Shown here: in pieces, positions 7,917-15,196 of the stretch
How positions within the stretch are numbered: position 1 is the first letter of the stretch
Layout: every line of letters begins with the position of its first letter
NCBI GenBank assembly: GCA_947624715.1
Contig: CANQLO010000027.1
Location: forward strand, 1-27,973
Length of the DNA: 27,973 nucleotides
Source: an uncultured Clostridia bacterium
GTDB lineage: Bacteria > Bacillota_A > Clostridia > TANB77 > CAG-508
Reading direction: 5' to 3'
Notes under the pieces: generated by a model
What the model saw: only the letters and a program-made list of their open reading frames with translations
Databases searched by the model: none
Told to the model about the DNA's origin: nothing
Position numbers and translations under genes: made by a program

Positions 7917-7935
7917 GTGCCCATAACGTGCCCAT
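7917..7935. repeat. short direct repeats, possible integrase arm sites
   Basis: GTGCCCAT occurs at 7917-7924 and again at 7928-7935, spaced 11 bp start to start (one helical turn). This lies about 70 bp from the tRNA 3' end. Paired short direct repeats one turn apart next to an integration site are typical of arm-type binding sites for the N-terminal domain of tyrosine integrases. Confidence 0.45.
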
Positions 7936-7961
7936 TATTTTTTATGTAACTTATTAGGCAC

Positions 7962-7994
7962 AAAAAATAAGAGCCTACAATCTCTTGCGACTCT
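7962..7994 (-). terminator. terminator of the tRNA-fMet transcript
   Basis: On the minus strand AGAGTC (7989-7994) pairs with GGCTCT (7970-7975), including one G-U pair. After one A-U step it is followed by a T-run (7962-7967 as A on the plus strand). It lies 11 bp past the CCA end of the tRNA. Confidence 0.55.
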
Positions 7995-8005
7995 AATAAA
8001 ATTTA

Positions 8006-8081
<76 letters not shown>

Positions 8082-8097
8082 ATGTTTAACAAGTTTT

Positions 8098-8126
8098 ATT
8101 ATACTATTATATGCCCAAAAAGTCAA
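8098..8126 (-). promoter_or_regulatory. promoter of tRNA-fMet
   Basis: On the minus strand TTGACT (8121-8126) and TATAAT (8098-8103) are spaced 17 bp, ending 16 bp before the first tRNA base. This is a near-perfect housekeeping promoter. Confidence 0.85.
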
Positions 8127-8310
8127 CATGTTAAACAAAATTTTATAATTTTTGATGTATTGGCTTATTAAAGTTGCCAAAAATAAAAAGATATAGTAAA
8201 CTAATAACAGTTAAAATCGAAGAAAGTTAAATCAAAAATATATTAGTGCTGAAATATTGAAATCTAAGGAAAACCCCAACAAAAAAACTCATACCATGAG
8301 AAAGTTAAAT

Positions 8311-8339
8311 TTGACAAAATCTACATAAAATGCTATAAT
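8311..8339 (+). promoter_or_regulatory. perfect consensus promoter of the 8420 gene
   Basis: TTGACA (8311-8316) and TATAAT (8334-8339) with exactly 17 bp between them form an ideal vegetative promoter. A small palindrome, CTCAT-ACC-ATGAG (8288-8300), lies just upstream and may be an operator. The roughly 75-nt leader contains a hairpin, GAGATG-ATT-CATCTC. Confidence 0.85.
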
Positions 8340-8419
8340 ATATTGAGAGTATTTGCGTACTTTGCACATTGAAATGGAGATGATTCATCTCGCCAATAAC
8401 CAATAAGGAGGATTTTAAT

Positions 8420-9112
8420 ATGGTGAATGCAACTACACCTAAAACCGAAAAAAAATTCAAGACATGTAAAGAAATTTTGACAGTAACTAAAAACATTGTC
8501 TTGGAAGGAGTTGAAACTCTTCGGGCAGAAAGAGTTTTAACAACATTTGAAGTAGTTAGGGAACTTAATCCGAAAACTAATCAGCCATTCAGGCTTGTTT
8601 CCAAGGAACAGATTGATGAAAAGGTAGAGCCTTTGAACTTTCCTTTGACGGAAGTTACACCAGAAGCATTGGCTGATTACAGAAGGAAAGGAGTTTCTTC
8701 CTTTGTACTCAAAGTTAGTGGTAAGTTTTACTACGCTACGATTCCAGATGATATAAGTTTTGTTTCTTCGACTATCCTTGGTACACATAAGTGTGCTGTT
8801 GCAGGGCATGAATGTCATCAACTTTCGGCAGCTAGTGATGAAGAAGGAGGGTGTGAAAAGGTTAGAAACCGTTCCAACAATATCGAGAGATATCCTTGGA
8901 TTACAAAAGGTTATGAAACTTTTAACACAAAGCATGATTCGTTTGTAGTAGTCAACTGCTTACATTACGAAGAGTGTCCACCTCGTAAAACTTTCACAGC
9001 TGCTGAAATCAACAATGCAAAATTGAGCCTGGCTCAATTTGTCTGGGATGACGTGGAAACTCTTGCAGAAGTTAGAGCAAGGAAGTCAAAAAATAAGAGC
9101 GGCATGTATTAA
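8420..9112 (+). CDS. solitary conserved-looking protein of unknown function
   Basis: This is a 230-residue protein that I do not recognise. The ATG has a perfect AAGGAGG 8 bases upstream. It has no signal peptide or membrane segment. Cysteines and histidines cluster in 'HKCAVAGHECHQL' (about residues 132-144), a Cys near 155, and 'CLHYEEC' (about 191-197), so metal or redox chemistry is possible. The C-terminal tail is basic. The coding sequence is visibly richer in GC and in codons such as GGC, GAC and CTC than its AT-rich neighbours, which suggests transfer or high expression. It is a single-gene transcription unit with an ideal promoter, a structured leader and a strong terminator, so it is probably expressed at a high level. 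Confidence 0.8.
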   Translation: MVNATTPKTEKKFKTCKEILTVTKNIVLEGVETLRAERVLTTFEVVRELNPKTNQPFRLVSKEQIDEKVEPLNFPLTEVTPEALADYRRKGVSSFVLKVSGKFYYATIPDDISFVSSTILGTHKCAVAGHECHQLSAASDEEGGCEKVRNRSNNIERYPWITKGYETFNTKHDSFVVVNCLHYEECPPRKTFTAAEINNAKLSLAQFVWDDVETLAEVRARKSKNKSGMY

Positions 9113-9138
9113 AAAAAGAGGGTGATTATTGGTAAAAA

Positions 9139-9182
9139 CAAAAGTCAGCATTCACGAATGTGAAGCCGACTTTTGTTTTTTT
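9139..9182 (+). terminator. strong intrinsic terminator of the 8420 gene
   Basis: A long hairpin pairs CAAAAGTC (9139-9146) and TTCAC (9151-9155) with GTGAA (9160-9164) and GACTTTTG (9168-9175), with a GAAT tetraloop, then T7 from 9176. It lies about 30 bp past the stop codon. Confidence 0.9.
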
Positions 9183-9246
9183 AATATGTTTTTTAATTAT
9201 TTTTTTTATAATGATGTTTTTTTATTCAATTGTTAAAACATTAATA

Positions 9247-9591
9247 TTAGAACAATTTATTTTCAGTTATTTTAGTTTTAAAAAAATTATTAGGTTCATA
9301 TTTTTCTTTTTTTTCTGTTCTTAATAGTATTTCTTTATTGTATCTTTCTTTTTCTAGTTCATTACATAAATAGTCCCTATAGATAAGTGCTAAAATTTCT
9401 TTTGTTTTGGGTAATAATTTTTGTTCATTTAAGCTCACTGTTTTGTTGTATTCAAATTTATAATTTTCGGATGCTATTTCAATAAAAAAATTTCTAAAGT
9501 TTTTTGGAATTTTACTTAATAAATCTATTGACATATTTTCAAAAATTGAATTTATTTCTACAGCAGCTTCACTTAATTCTTTAGTTACCAT
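9247..9591 (-). CDS. small helical protein of unknown function
   Basis: This is a 114-residue, lysine- and glutamate-rich, helical protein with no membrane segment. I do not recognise it. The segment 'KLLPKTKEILALIYRDYLC' (about residues 58-76) is the best-defined helix pair. It is the last gene of a minus-strand cluster, starting 11 bp after the previous frame stops, behind an AGGTGAT-type site. Unlike the two upstream members of the cluster it is intact. It converges on the 8420 gene, whose terminator lies between them. Its place beside a decaying CRISPR locus may be coincidental. Confidence 0.55.
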   Translation of the reverse strand: MVTKELSEAAVEINSIFENMSIDLLSKIPKNFRNFFIEIASENYKFEYNKTVSLNEQKLLPKTKEILALIYRDYLCNELEKERYNKEILLRTEKKEKYEPNNFFKTKITENKLF

Positions 9592-9602
9592 ACTATTATC
9601 AC

Positions 9603-10135
9603 CTATTCTCTTTCAGTTTCATCTTTTTTACGATTTTGAGCTTTTCTTATATCTTGAAAGCTATTTGGTAATTCTTCAATAGCAGTTTGTGATGTTGCAA
9701 CTTCTTTCATACCAATTTCATTTGTTTCTGAAATTTCTAAAATGTCATCTATATCTGATTTAGCAGATTCGTAAAATTCTTGTAATAGTGATTGATCTTC
9801 TTTAGTATACTGAGCAAAAAAATCATAATGAGTATCTACTTGAAAATATGAAATAGGTTCTAGCATCCAATTAAATAATTCGAAATCTTAGTGTTTTAAG
9901 ATAATTCGTATATCATCTTCTTCATGGAAATCATGCCTTGTTTGTTCTATTGCACTCCATATATCTGTTTTTTTCCTTTTTCTTTATCTCTATATAATTT
10001 ATATGATAATAAAGCCATAAGTCCAACAAGAGCTTCATCAACATTTTTTTGTTTTTCCATTTTAGAATTTCTTTCTTCCTGTGCAAAATTCATATTTTCT
10101 AATTCCTTTGAAATTATATTTTTATAGCTATTCAT
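9603..10135 (-). pseudogene. broken gene of unknown function (frameshift plus nonsense codon)
   Basis: Two frames read as one protein. The N-terminal part (from ATG at 10135, 'MNSYKNIISKELENMNFAQE') runs to about 9960. There the reading continues more sensibly in another frame as 'TDIWSAIEQTRHDFHEEDD', then 'DFELFNWMLEPISYFQVDTH', to a stop at 9603. The join needs an indel in the A7 run near 9970-9976, and there is an in-frame TAA at 9888-9890 between 'IRIILKH' and 'DFELFN'. The restored product would be about 175 residues, helical and acidic at its C-terminus. I do not recognise it. The start overlaps the stop of the upstream broken gene by ATGA, so this was once a coupled operon. Confidence 0.6.
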
Positions 10136-10344
10136 TGTTTCTTTTGAGGTATCAATTTTTGTAATATTCCTTCTAATCTTTTAGAACCATGAGATACAAA
10201 TTCTCCATAAGTATTAAATCCGGGCTTTTCCCATGCCATAGGGCAATTACATTCAGAAACATAAAATTCTCAATTAAGACCTATCTCATCCACAAAATTT
10301 GATAACATTTTCATTGATTTATCTCTTATTTCTTTTAAATCCAT
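10132..10344 (-). pseudogene. small broken gene with an internal TGA stop
   Basis: A 70-codon frame begins at ATG 10342-10344 behind a clean GGAGG (10350-10354) and ends in TGA overlapping the next ATG. It is interrupted after 24 codons by TGA at 10270-10272, in the context 'VDEIGLN*EFYVSEC', where a tryptophan (TGG) would fit well. The remainder, 'CPMAWEKPGFNTYGEFVSHG', looks like genuine protein. The function is unknown. The window otherwise uses TGG for Trp, so the TGA is read as a nonsense mutation. Confidence 0.55.
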
Positions 10345-10370
10345 AGTTACCTCCATATATTTATTAATAA

Positions 10371-10398
10371 ATAATACAATTTAGTAAAATTTTATCAA
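10371..10398 (-). promoter_or_regulatory. candidate promoter of the small minus-strand operon
   Basis: On the minus strand TTGATA (10393-10398) and TATTAT (10371-10376) are spaced 16 bp, about 27 bp before the first ATG. The motif match is moderate in very AT-rich DNA. Confidence 0.4.
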
Positions 10399-10445
10399 TA
10401 ATAATTTTTATTTATCAACAAAATTTAATCAATATTTATTGACAT

Positions 10446-10736
10446 ATTTTATTACTATCTAAAATAACATAACTCTAAAGCACCAAAATAAGCTACTTTA
10501 CAAGCTTTTTGTTTCATTACTATCTAAATAACATAATTCTAAAACTGCGCTCCAGTATTAGAAATGCTTTTTATTACTATCTAAAATAATATTATTCTAA
10601 AACTCTTTTTTTACTGAAATTCTATTAATAAATTGTTTTATTACTACCTAAAATAACATAATTCTAAAACAATCATATCATTGAACAGTTTTCCTTGGAA
10701 ACTTTATTTCTATCTTAAAAAACATTATTTCAAAGC
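10446..10736 (-). CRISPR. short degenerate type II CRISPR array (about 5 repeats, 4 spacers)
   Basis: Repeats of 36 nt lie at 10446-10481, 10511-10545 (35 nt, one A lost), 10568-10603, 10635-10670 and a badly decayed copy at 10701-10736. Read on the minus strand they begin GTTTTAGAATTATG and end TAATAAAAC, the form of type II repeats. Spacers are 29, 22, 31 and 30 nt and all differ. The best repeat (10635-10670) pairs with the anti-repeat of the tracrRNA at 14073. With cas9 on the same strand just upstream, the leader end should be at high coordinates. There the 10701 copy has about ten mismatches, while the distal copy at 10446 has three. No cas1, cas2 or csn2 lies between cas9 and the array. 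Confidence 0.9.
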
Positions 10737-10783
10737 TAATCTCTAAGTGTTGTATTAATTCATAACCTTCTACATAATTTATT

Positions 10784-13700
10784 TTACATTGTTAATTTAT
10801 ACCTCCTTTCATACATGCCTGTAACAGACTTGTCTACAAATGTCATTTTAAGAAGTCTGTCTGTTTTAAATGTTTGTCTATTCATTCTTCCTTCTCTATC
10901 ACTTAGTCCCACTGCTTTTAAATTTCCTTGTCCAGTTTTCATTAAGCTTATCATTCCTTTTATAGTCAATTTTTTATCAACATCACTCAGCTCTTCAAAC
11001 TTTTTATAATTGTCTAATATCTTTTTATGAATATTTGAAAAAATTTTATATTCTTTTTCTAATTTTTCTAATAAGTAGTTGAATAGCTTTATATAACCAT
11101 TTTCTAATTTTTCTTTTTGTTCATCTTTAAGCTTACTTTCATCTAGATATACAAAATATATCAACTCGTTCATTTCTTGATTTACAATTAACTCTTTATC
11201 TGCTCTTATTTCTTTATGGCTACATAATCTCATTGGCTCATTATTTTCATCTAAATATTGTTGATTTTTTAGAATATGATTTTTTACTATTTTAAAATCA
11301 CTGTATTCTATATTTTTTAATTCTTTTTTTATTATGTAGTTTTCAACTTTTTCTTTATTGTTTTTTATATCATAAGAAATTTTAATTGGTATTCCTGTCA
11401 TTACATATTCTCTAATATTTTTCTTGTTTACATATGAATATATTATGAAATATGCCATATTTTCATTAGAATACCCTCCATATTTATTTGCCGGCTTATT
11501 TTCTTTTAGTGAAATTACTGGTTTATCTTTTGGACTATATAATGTTTGATTATAAAATTCTCCTGTTCCTTCTGTTAACATTCTACTAATATAGCAATCT
11601 TTATAATTGATTGTCTTTTTTTCTTTGATTTTCTGATTTTATAACTAATGCTTTATTATCAATACTGTCATCTTTTTTATATGATTGAGGAATAATATGA
11701 TCAACTTCATATAAGTTTAATTTATCAATATCAAGAGGTTGTCCACTATATAAACATTTACCATTTTGTATATAGTATAAATACTTTTTTTCATTTAAAG
11801 TTTTGTCATTTTGTTGTTTCTTTAATTCATTATATACTTTTGGATCATAAAGTTTTAATTGATTTTCTATTGTTTCATATTTTTTTATTAGTTGCTTTAT
11901 TCTGTTGTCTTTCATAACTTTTTCATCTTCATTTCTTGCAAATTCAATATAAATATTTTTAGGATTGTTTCCCATTATTTTTACTATTTCATTTACAACA
12001 CATAAAGATTGCCATATAGCTCTTTTATTTGCTGGAGATGTTGGTATTTCATCTACATCTGAGTATTTTATCTTATTACTATCTGGTTTAGGCATAAGTT
12101 CTTCTAATTTTTTATCGAATCCAAATTCTTTTTCATTTATTATTTGCATAAAGTTTAATGATGTATTATATAACTTATCCATAATTGTTTCATTATCATT
12201 TGACTTTAATCCAATCAATAATTTTTTAGATAGCCTTGACCAACCTTTATATCTTAACTTGCACAATTGGCTTATTTGTTCATTAGTAAGATTTGGATAT
12301 GTATTTTTTATTTTTCTTTTTAAAATTTTCTTTTTTTAAATATTCTTTAAGTTTATAAATAGTAACTTTTTTATTTTTCCTGAATAGCATTTCTATAATT
12401 TTTCTTTTTGTATTTTTTGTTAAATGTCTATTACTTACTCTAATGTTATTTAGTTCATTTAAAACACAATATTCTGAATATAATAAAGATGATTTTGGCA
12501 TAACATCTTCATTTAAAATATATGTACATTTATTTGTCATTCTCTTTATGAATTCTTCTGCAGTTGCATCTTCATCAACTACATTTTCAAAATTCCATGG
12601 TCTTATTTTATCATCTGATTTTCTAATAATCCATGACCATTCTCCTGCTTTTTTGCTTAGAGGTCCAACATAATAAGGTATTCTAAATGAAAAAAGTTTA
12701 AGTATATTTTCTTTATTATCTTTTATAGTAGGATAGTATTTAGATTGATTTGTTAAAATTTTTTCTAATTCTATTTTATGTAATTGATTTGGAATAGCTT
12801 CATTATCTGTAACGTTTATTTTGCATAAAAAATTATCATCTTTTATTTCATCAAGTATGCCTTGTTTTTCTTGACATTCATCGGGAAGTTTTTCTATTTT
12901 TTTCTTTAGAGTATTAAAAAACTCTTCCGGTTTACACTTTTTACATGTTTTTCCATTTGTCTTCCCGTTGTATGCTACATAGTTGTCTGGTCCAACTTTT
13001 CTAAACATATCTTTATATTCATTTGGAAAATATTTTTTGTAAATACTTTTTAATTTTCTTAAATCAGTGTTATACTTATCATATTTTTTTATAAATGCAT
13101 TAGAAATAAAATCTTCCCCGCCTAGTATATCTTGTAATATATACCAGCTATATATTACATTCAAACTATCATAAATATATAGTTCATCTTCTTGTAAAAT
13201 ATTTTTTATTTCTTCTTCATTTTCTATTTGACTTGTGAATGATAATTTTGACTTATCTATTTCTATATCAAATATCTTAGTTATATCAAATGAATAACCT
13301 AAAATAGAATTTATTATATTTATCAATGATTGTTTACAATCACCTTCATATGAAAACTGACTGATAAGCTCATCTTTTTTATTACTTTTAGATAAGTTTT
13401 TTCTTTTTAAAATTTCTATTATATCACTTACATTGCTATTTAGTGGAATTCCATTTTCTTTTAAAAAATTTATTACTACTTCAAGCCTTTCTTTTATTTC
13501 AGAAGTGTTTTCAGCTATGTTTCCTTCATACAAAAAGTTTCCTCTATATTTTATTATATGATGTAATGCTAGATAAACTAATCTTATGTCTTCTTTTTCG
13601 GTAGATTCAACTAGATGTTTTCTTAAATGATAAATTGTTGGATATTTATTATAGTAATTCTTATCTGTATATTTCTCGTCTGCAAATAAGTTATATTTTA

Positions 13701-14028
13701 CACCATCTATTTTTTCTGAAATTAATTTATCTTCAAAGTCTAATGATGATTCTCTTAACATTGGAATAAAGTTAGGATATTCTTTTTCGATATCATTTTG
13801 AAGTAAGCTTTGTAAAATATTTATTCTTTCTTTTCTTCTATTTAATCTTCTTTTTTCTTCTCTTAGTATTCTTCTTTCTTTTGCTGTATCAGCTTCTTCA
13901 AAGATTCTTGAACCCCACATATTTTTTCCATTTCTTTTTAATAGTGTTCCTTCTTCATCTGTTACTGACCATCCATCAGAAGCTACACCAATATCTAGTC
14001 CTATGTTATAGCTTATCTCCTTTAACAT
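10784..14028 (-). pseudogene. cas9: cas9 pseudogene (type II-A-like), frameshifted and lacking RuvC-III
   Basis: Three consecutive frames together match Cas9, the RNA-guided DNA endonuclease. Frame one (14028-12283) carries RuvC-I with Asp12 in 'YNIGLDIGVASDGW', the arginine-rich bridge helix (about 51-70) and the REC lobe. Frame two (to 11601) carries RuvC-II ('NIYIEFARNEDEK') and HNH with Asp-His in 'YEVDHIIPQS' and Asn in 'SIDNKAL'. Frame three (11581-10784) carries the C-terminal PAM-interacting region, ending 'SVTGMYERRYKL'. Frames one and two are separated by an indel in A-runs near 12301-12340. Between frames two and three about 230 residues are missing: HNH stops at 'NQRKKDN' and the text resumes at 'KKTINYKDCYISRM'. 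This removes RuvC-III with its catalytic His and Asp. An AAGGAG site precedes the ATG. Function must be lost for RuvC cleavage. Confidence 0.93.
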
Positions 14029-14029
14029 G

Positions 14030-14058
14030 TTGACTTTTCTCCTTTTTAATGATACATT
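14030..14058 (+). promoter_or_regulatory. tracrRNA promoter overlapping the cas9 start region
   Basis: TTGACT (14030-14035) and TACATT (14053-14058) are separated by 17 bp on the plus strand, placing the transcript start near 14065, a few bases before the anti-repeat. The -35 lies within a few bases of the cas9 start codon on the other strand. Confidence 0.65.
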
Positions 14059-14064
14059 TATTTT

Positions 14065-14186
14065 GCTATTAAATTACTATCTAAAATAGCATAATGAGTT
14101 AAAATAAGGTTTAACCTTAAATGCCAATTAATTTTGGTTTCACTTAGGTGAATTAAGTTCTAGTTTACTAGAACTTTTATTTTATT
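14065..14186 (+). ncRNA. tracrRNA of the type II CRISPR locus
   Basis: The anti-repeat at about 14073-14106 matches the reverse complement of the array repeat over ATTACTATCTAAAATA, then one G-U pair, CATAAT, a bulge (GAGT against TC) and AAAA. It is followed by AGTTAAAATAAGG as in known tracrRNAs. Then come a nexus hairpin AAGG-TTTAA-CCTT (14106-14118), a hairpin CCAA/TTGG (14124-14137), a hairpin TTCAC-TTAG-GTGAA (14139-14152) and a 9-bp terminator hairpin AAGTTCTAG/CTAGAACTT (14155-14176) ending in a T-rich stretch. It is transcribed divergently from cas9. All parts look intact although cas9 is broken. Confidence 0.9.
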
Positions 14187-14296
14187 ATATTTATTCCTTT
14201 TTTATATTTTGAAAAATTATAATATATAATCTAATAATTGTCCATAGTAGTCTCTCACATAATTTTTATTTTAAAGAATTGCATTTAACTTTTCAC

Positions 14297-14321
14297 TTGA
14301 CGATAATTTTTATCATGTCAA
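14297..14321. repeat. inverted repeat between tracrRNA and comEA
   Basis: TTGACGATAA (14297-14306) pairs with TTATC (14310-14314) and GTCAA (14317-14321) with a 2-nt bulge. It lies just downstream of the comEA stop on the minus strand but has no T-run after it on that strand, so a terminator role is doubtful. The rest of the 14187-14329 gap shows nothing else. Confidence 0.4.
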
Positions 14322-14329
14322 AAAATCAC

Positions 14330-15037
14330 TTACACTACAATTAAATCTTTTAAACTATTGAATTTACTGTCTCCTATTCCTGTTACATTTTTTATATCTT
14401 CTATAGTTTGAAACTTTCCATTTTGTTCTCTATATTCAATTATTTTTCTTGCTGTGCTTTCTCCTATTCCGGGTAATGTTTGTAATTTTTCTAGATTAGC
14501 TGTGTTTATATTTACTTTAGTTTGCTTTTCTTCTCCTTCTTCTTGAGTTGCTGTTGATATTATTATTCCTTCTCCTGCATCTTCTCTAATATAGCTATTT
14601 TTTTCATTTTCTCCTACATTTGCGACTTCAGTTATACTTGGAACATATATCTGAACGCCATCTTCAACTACATATGCTAAATTTATTTTAGATAAGTCCG
14701 CTTCTTCTGTTTTCCCTCCGGCTGCATTTATTGCATCAATTATTCTTGCTCCTTCTTCTAGTGTTACGACTCCTGGTGTATTTACTTCTCCAATCACATG
14801 AACTGTAACTGTTTTCTTACTTTCAAATATTCCTATTTTGCTTTCTGTTTCTATGTTTTCCTCTACTTTGTTTTCTTCATTTATTTCATTTTCTATGATA
14901 ATTTCAGGCTCTTCTGAGTAAAATGTTTTATATAGAAATAAAAATCCTAAAATTATTAATACTAACCCTATAATTACTACTATTATCTTTTGTTTATTGT
15001 TTAAATTTTTTAATTTACTTGTTATATTATCTAACAT
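14330..15037 (-). CDS. comEA: ComEA-like helix-hairpin-helix DNA-binding membrane protein
   Basis: This is a 235-residue protein. A basic N-terminus and one transmembrane helix (about 19-40) are followed by an acidic linker and a SLBB domain (about 76-130, 'VHVIGEVNTPGVVTLEEGAR'). After a second linker come two helix-hairpin-helix motifs (about 172-233, 'VNINTANLEKLQTLPGIG' and 'IEDIKNVTGIGDSKF'). This is the full ComEA layout: a membrane-anchored DNA receptor that binds double-stranded DNA outside the cell during competence or DNA uptake. A GAAAGGAG site precedes the ATG. No other competence genes are in the window, so the gene stands alone between the CRISPR locus and a divergent carboxypeptidase gene. 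Confidence 0.92.
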   Translation of the reverse strand: MLDNITSKLKNLNNKQKIIVVIIGLVLIILGFLFLYKTFYSEEPEIIIENEINEENKVEENIETESKIGIFESKKTVTVHVIGEVNTPGVVTLEEGARIIDAINAAGGKTEEADLSKINLAYVVEDGVQIYVPSITEVANVGENEKNSYIREDAGEGIIISTATQEEGEEKQTKVNINTANLEKLQTLPGIGESTARKIIEYREQNGKFQTIEDIKNVTGIGDSKFNSLKDLIVV

Positions 15038-15196
15038 TTTTTAACTCCTTTCTTCTTATTATTCACAGCTTTCTAATATAAATATAGTTATTTTTACCTA
15101 ATATTCTTGTTTAGCTTGATTTATTTCTAATTTATTGGTAATATTATGTTTGAAATTTTTATTAATAACATTTGTTAAAATATAAGGAGACATAAA

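Noticed and set aside
8537..8948. overlapping frames in both directions inside the 8420 gene
   Set aside because: They have no ribosome binding sites, and the main frame has a promoter, leader and terminator that fit exactly.
10270..10272. TGA read as tryptophan (alternative genetic code)
   Set aside because: Other genes in the window use TGG for Trp and end cleanly at TGA (for example at 3405-3407), and the neighbouring gene also carries a TAA and a frameshift, so gene decay is the simpler explanation.
12283..12345. programmed frameshifting to make a full Cas9
   Set aside because: Even if the shift were programmed, the downstream deletion removes RuvC-III and shifts the frame again, so a functional product is not expected.
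12443..12673. plus-strand open frames inside cas9, the ABC operon and the aminopeptidase
   Set aside because: They lie antisense to clear protein domains, lack ribosome binding sites and have low-complexity Phe/Leu/Ser composition typical of antisense frames in AT-rich genes.
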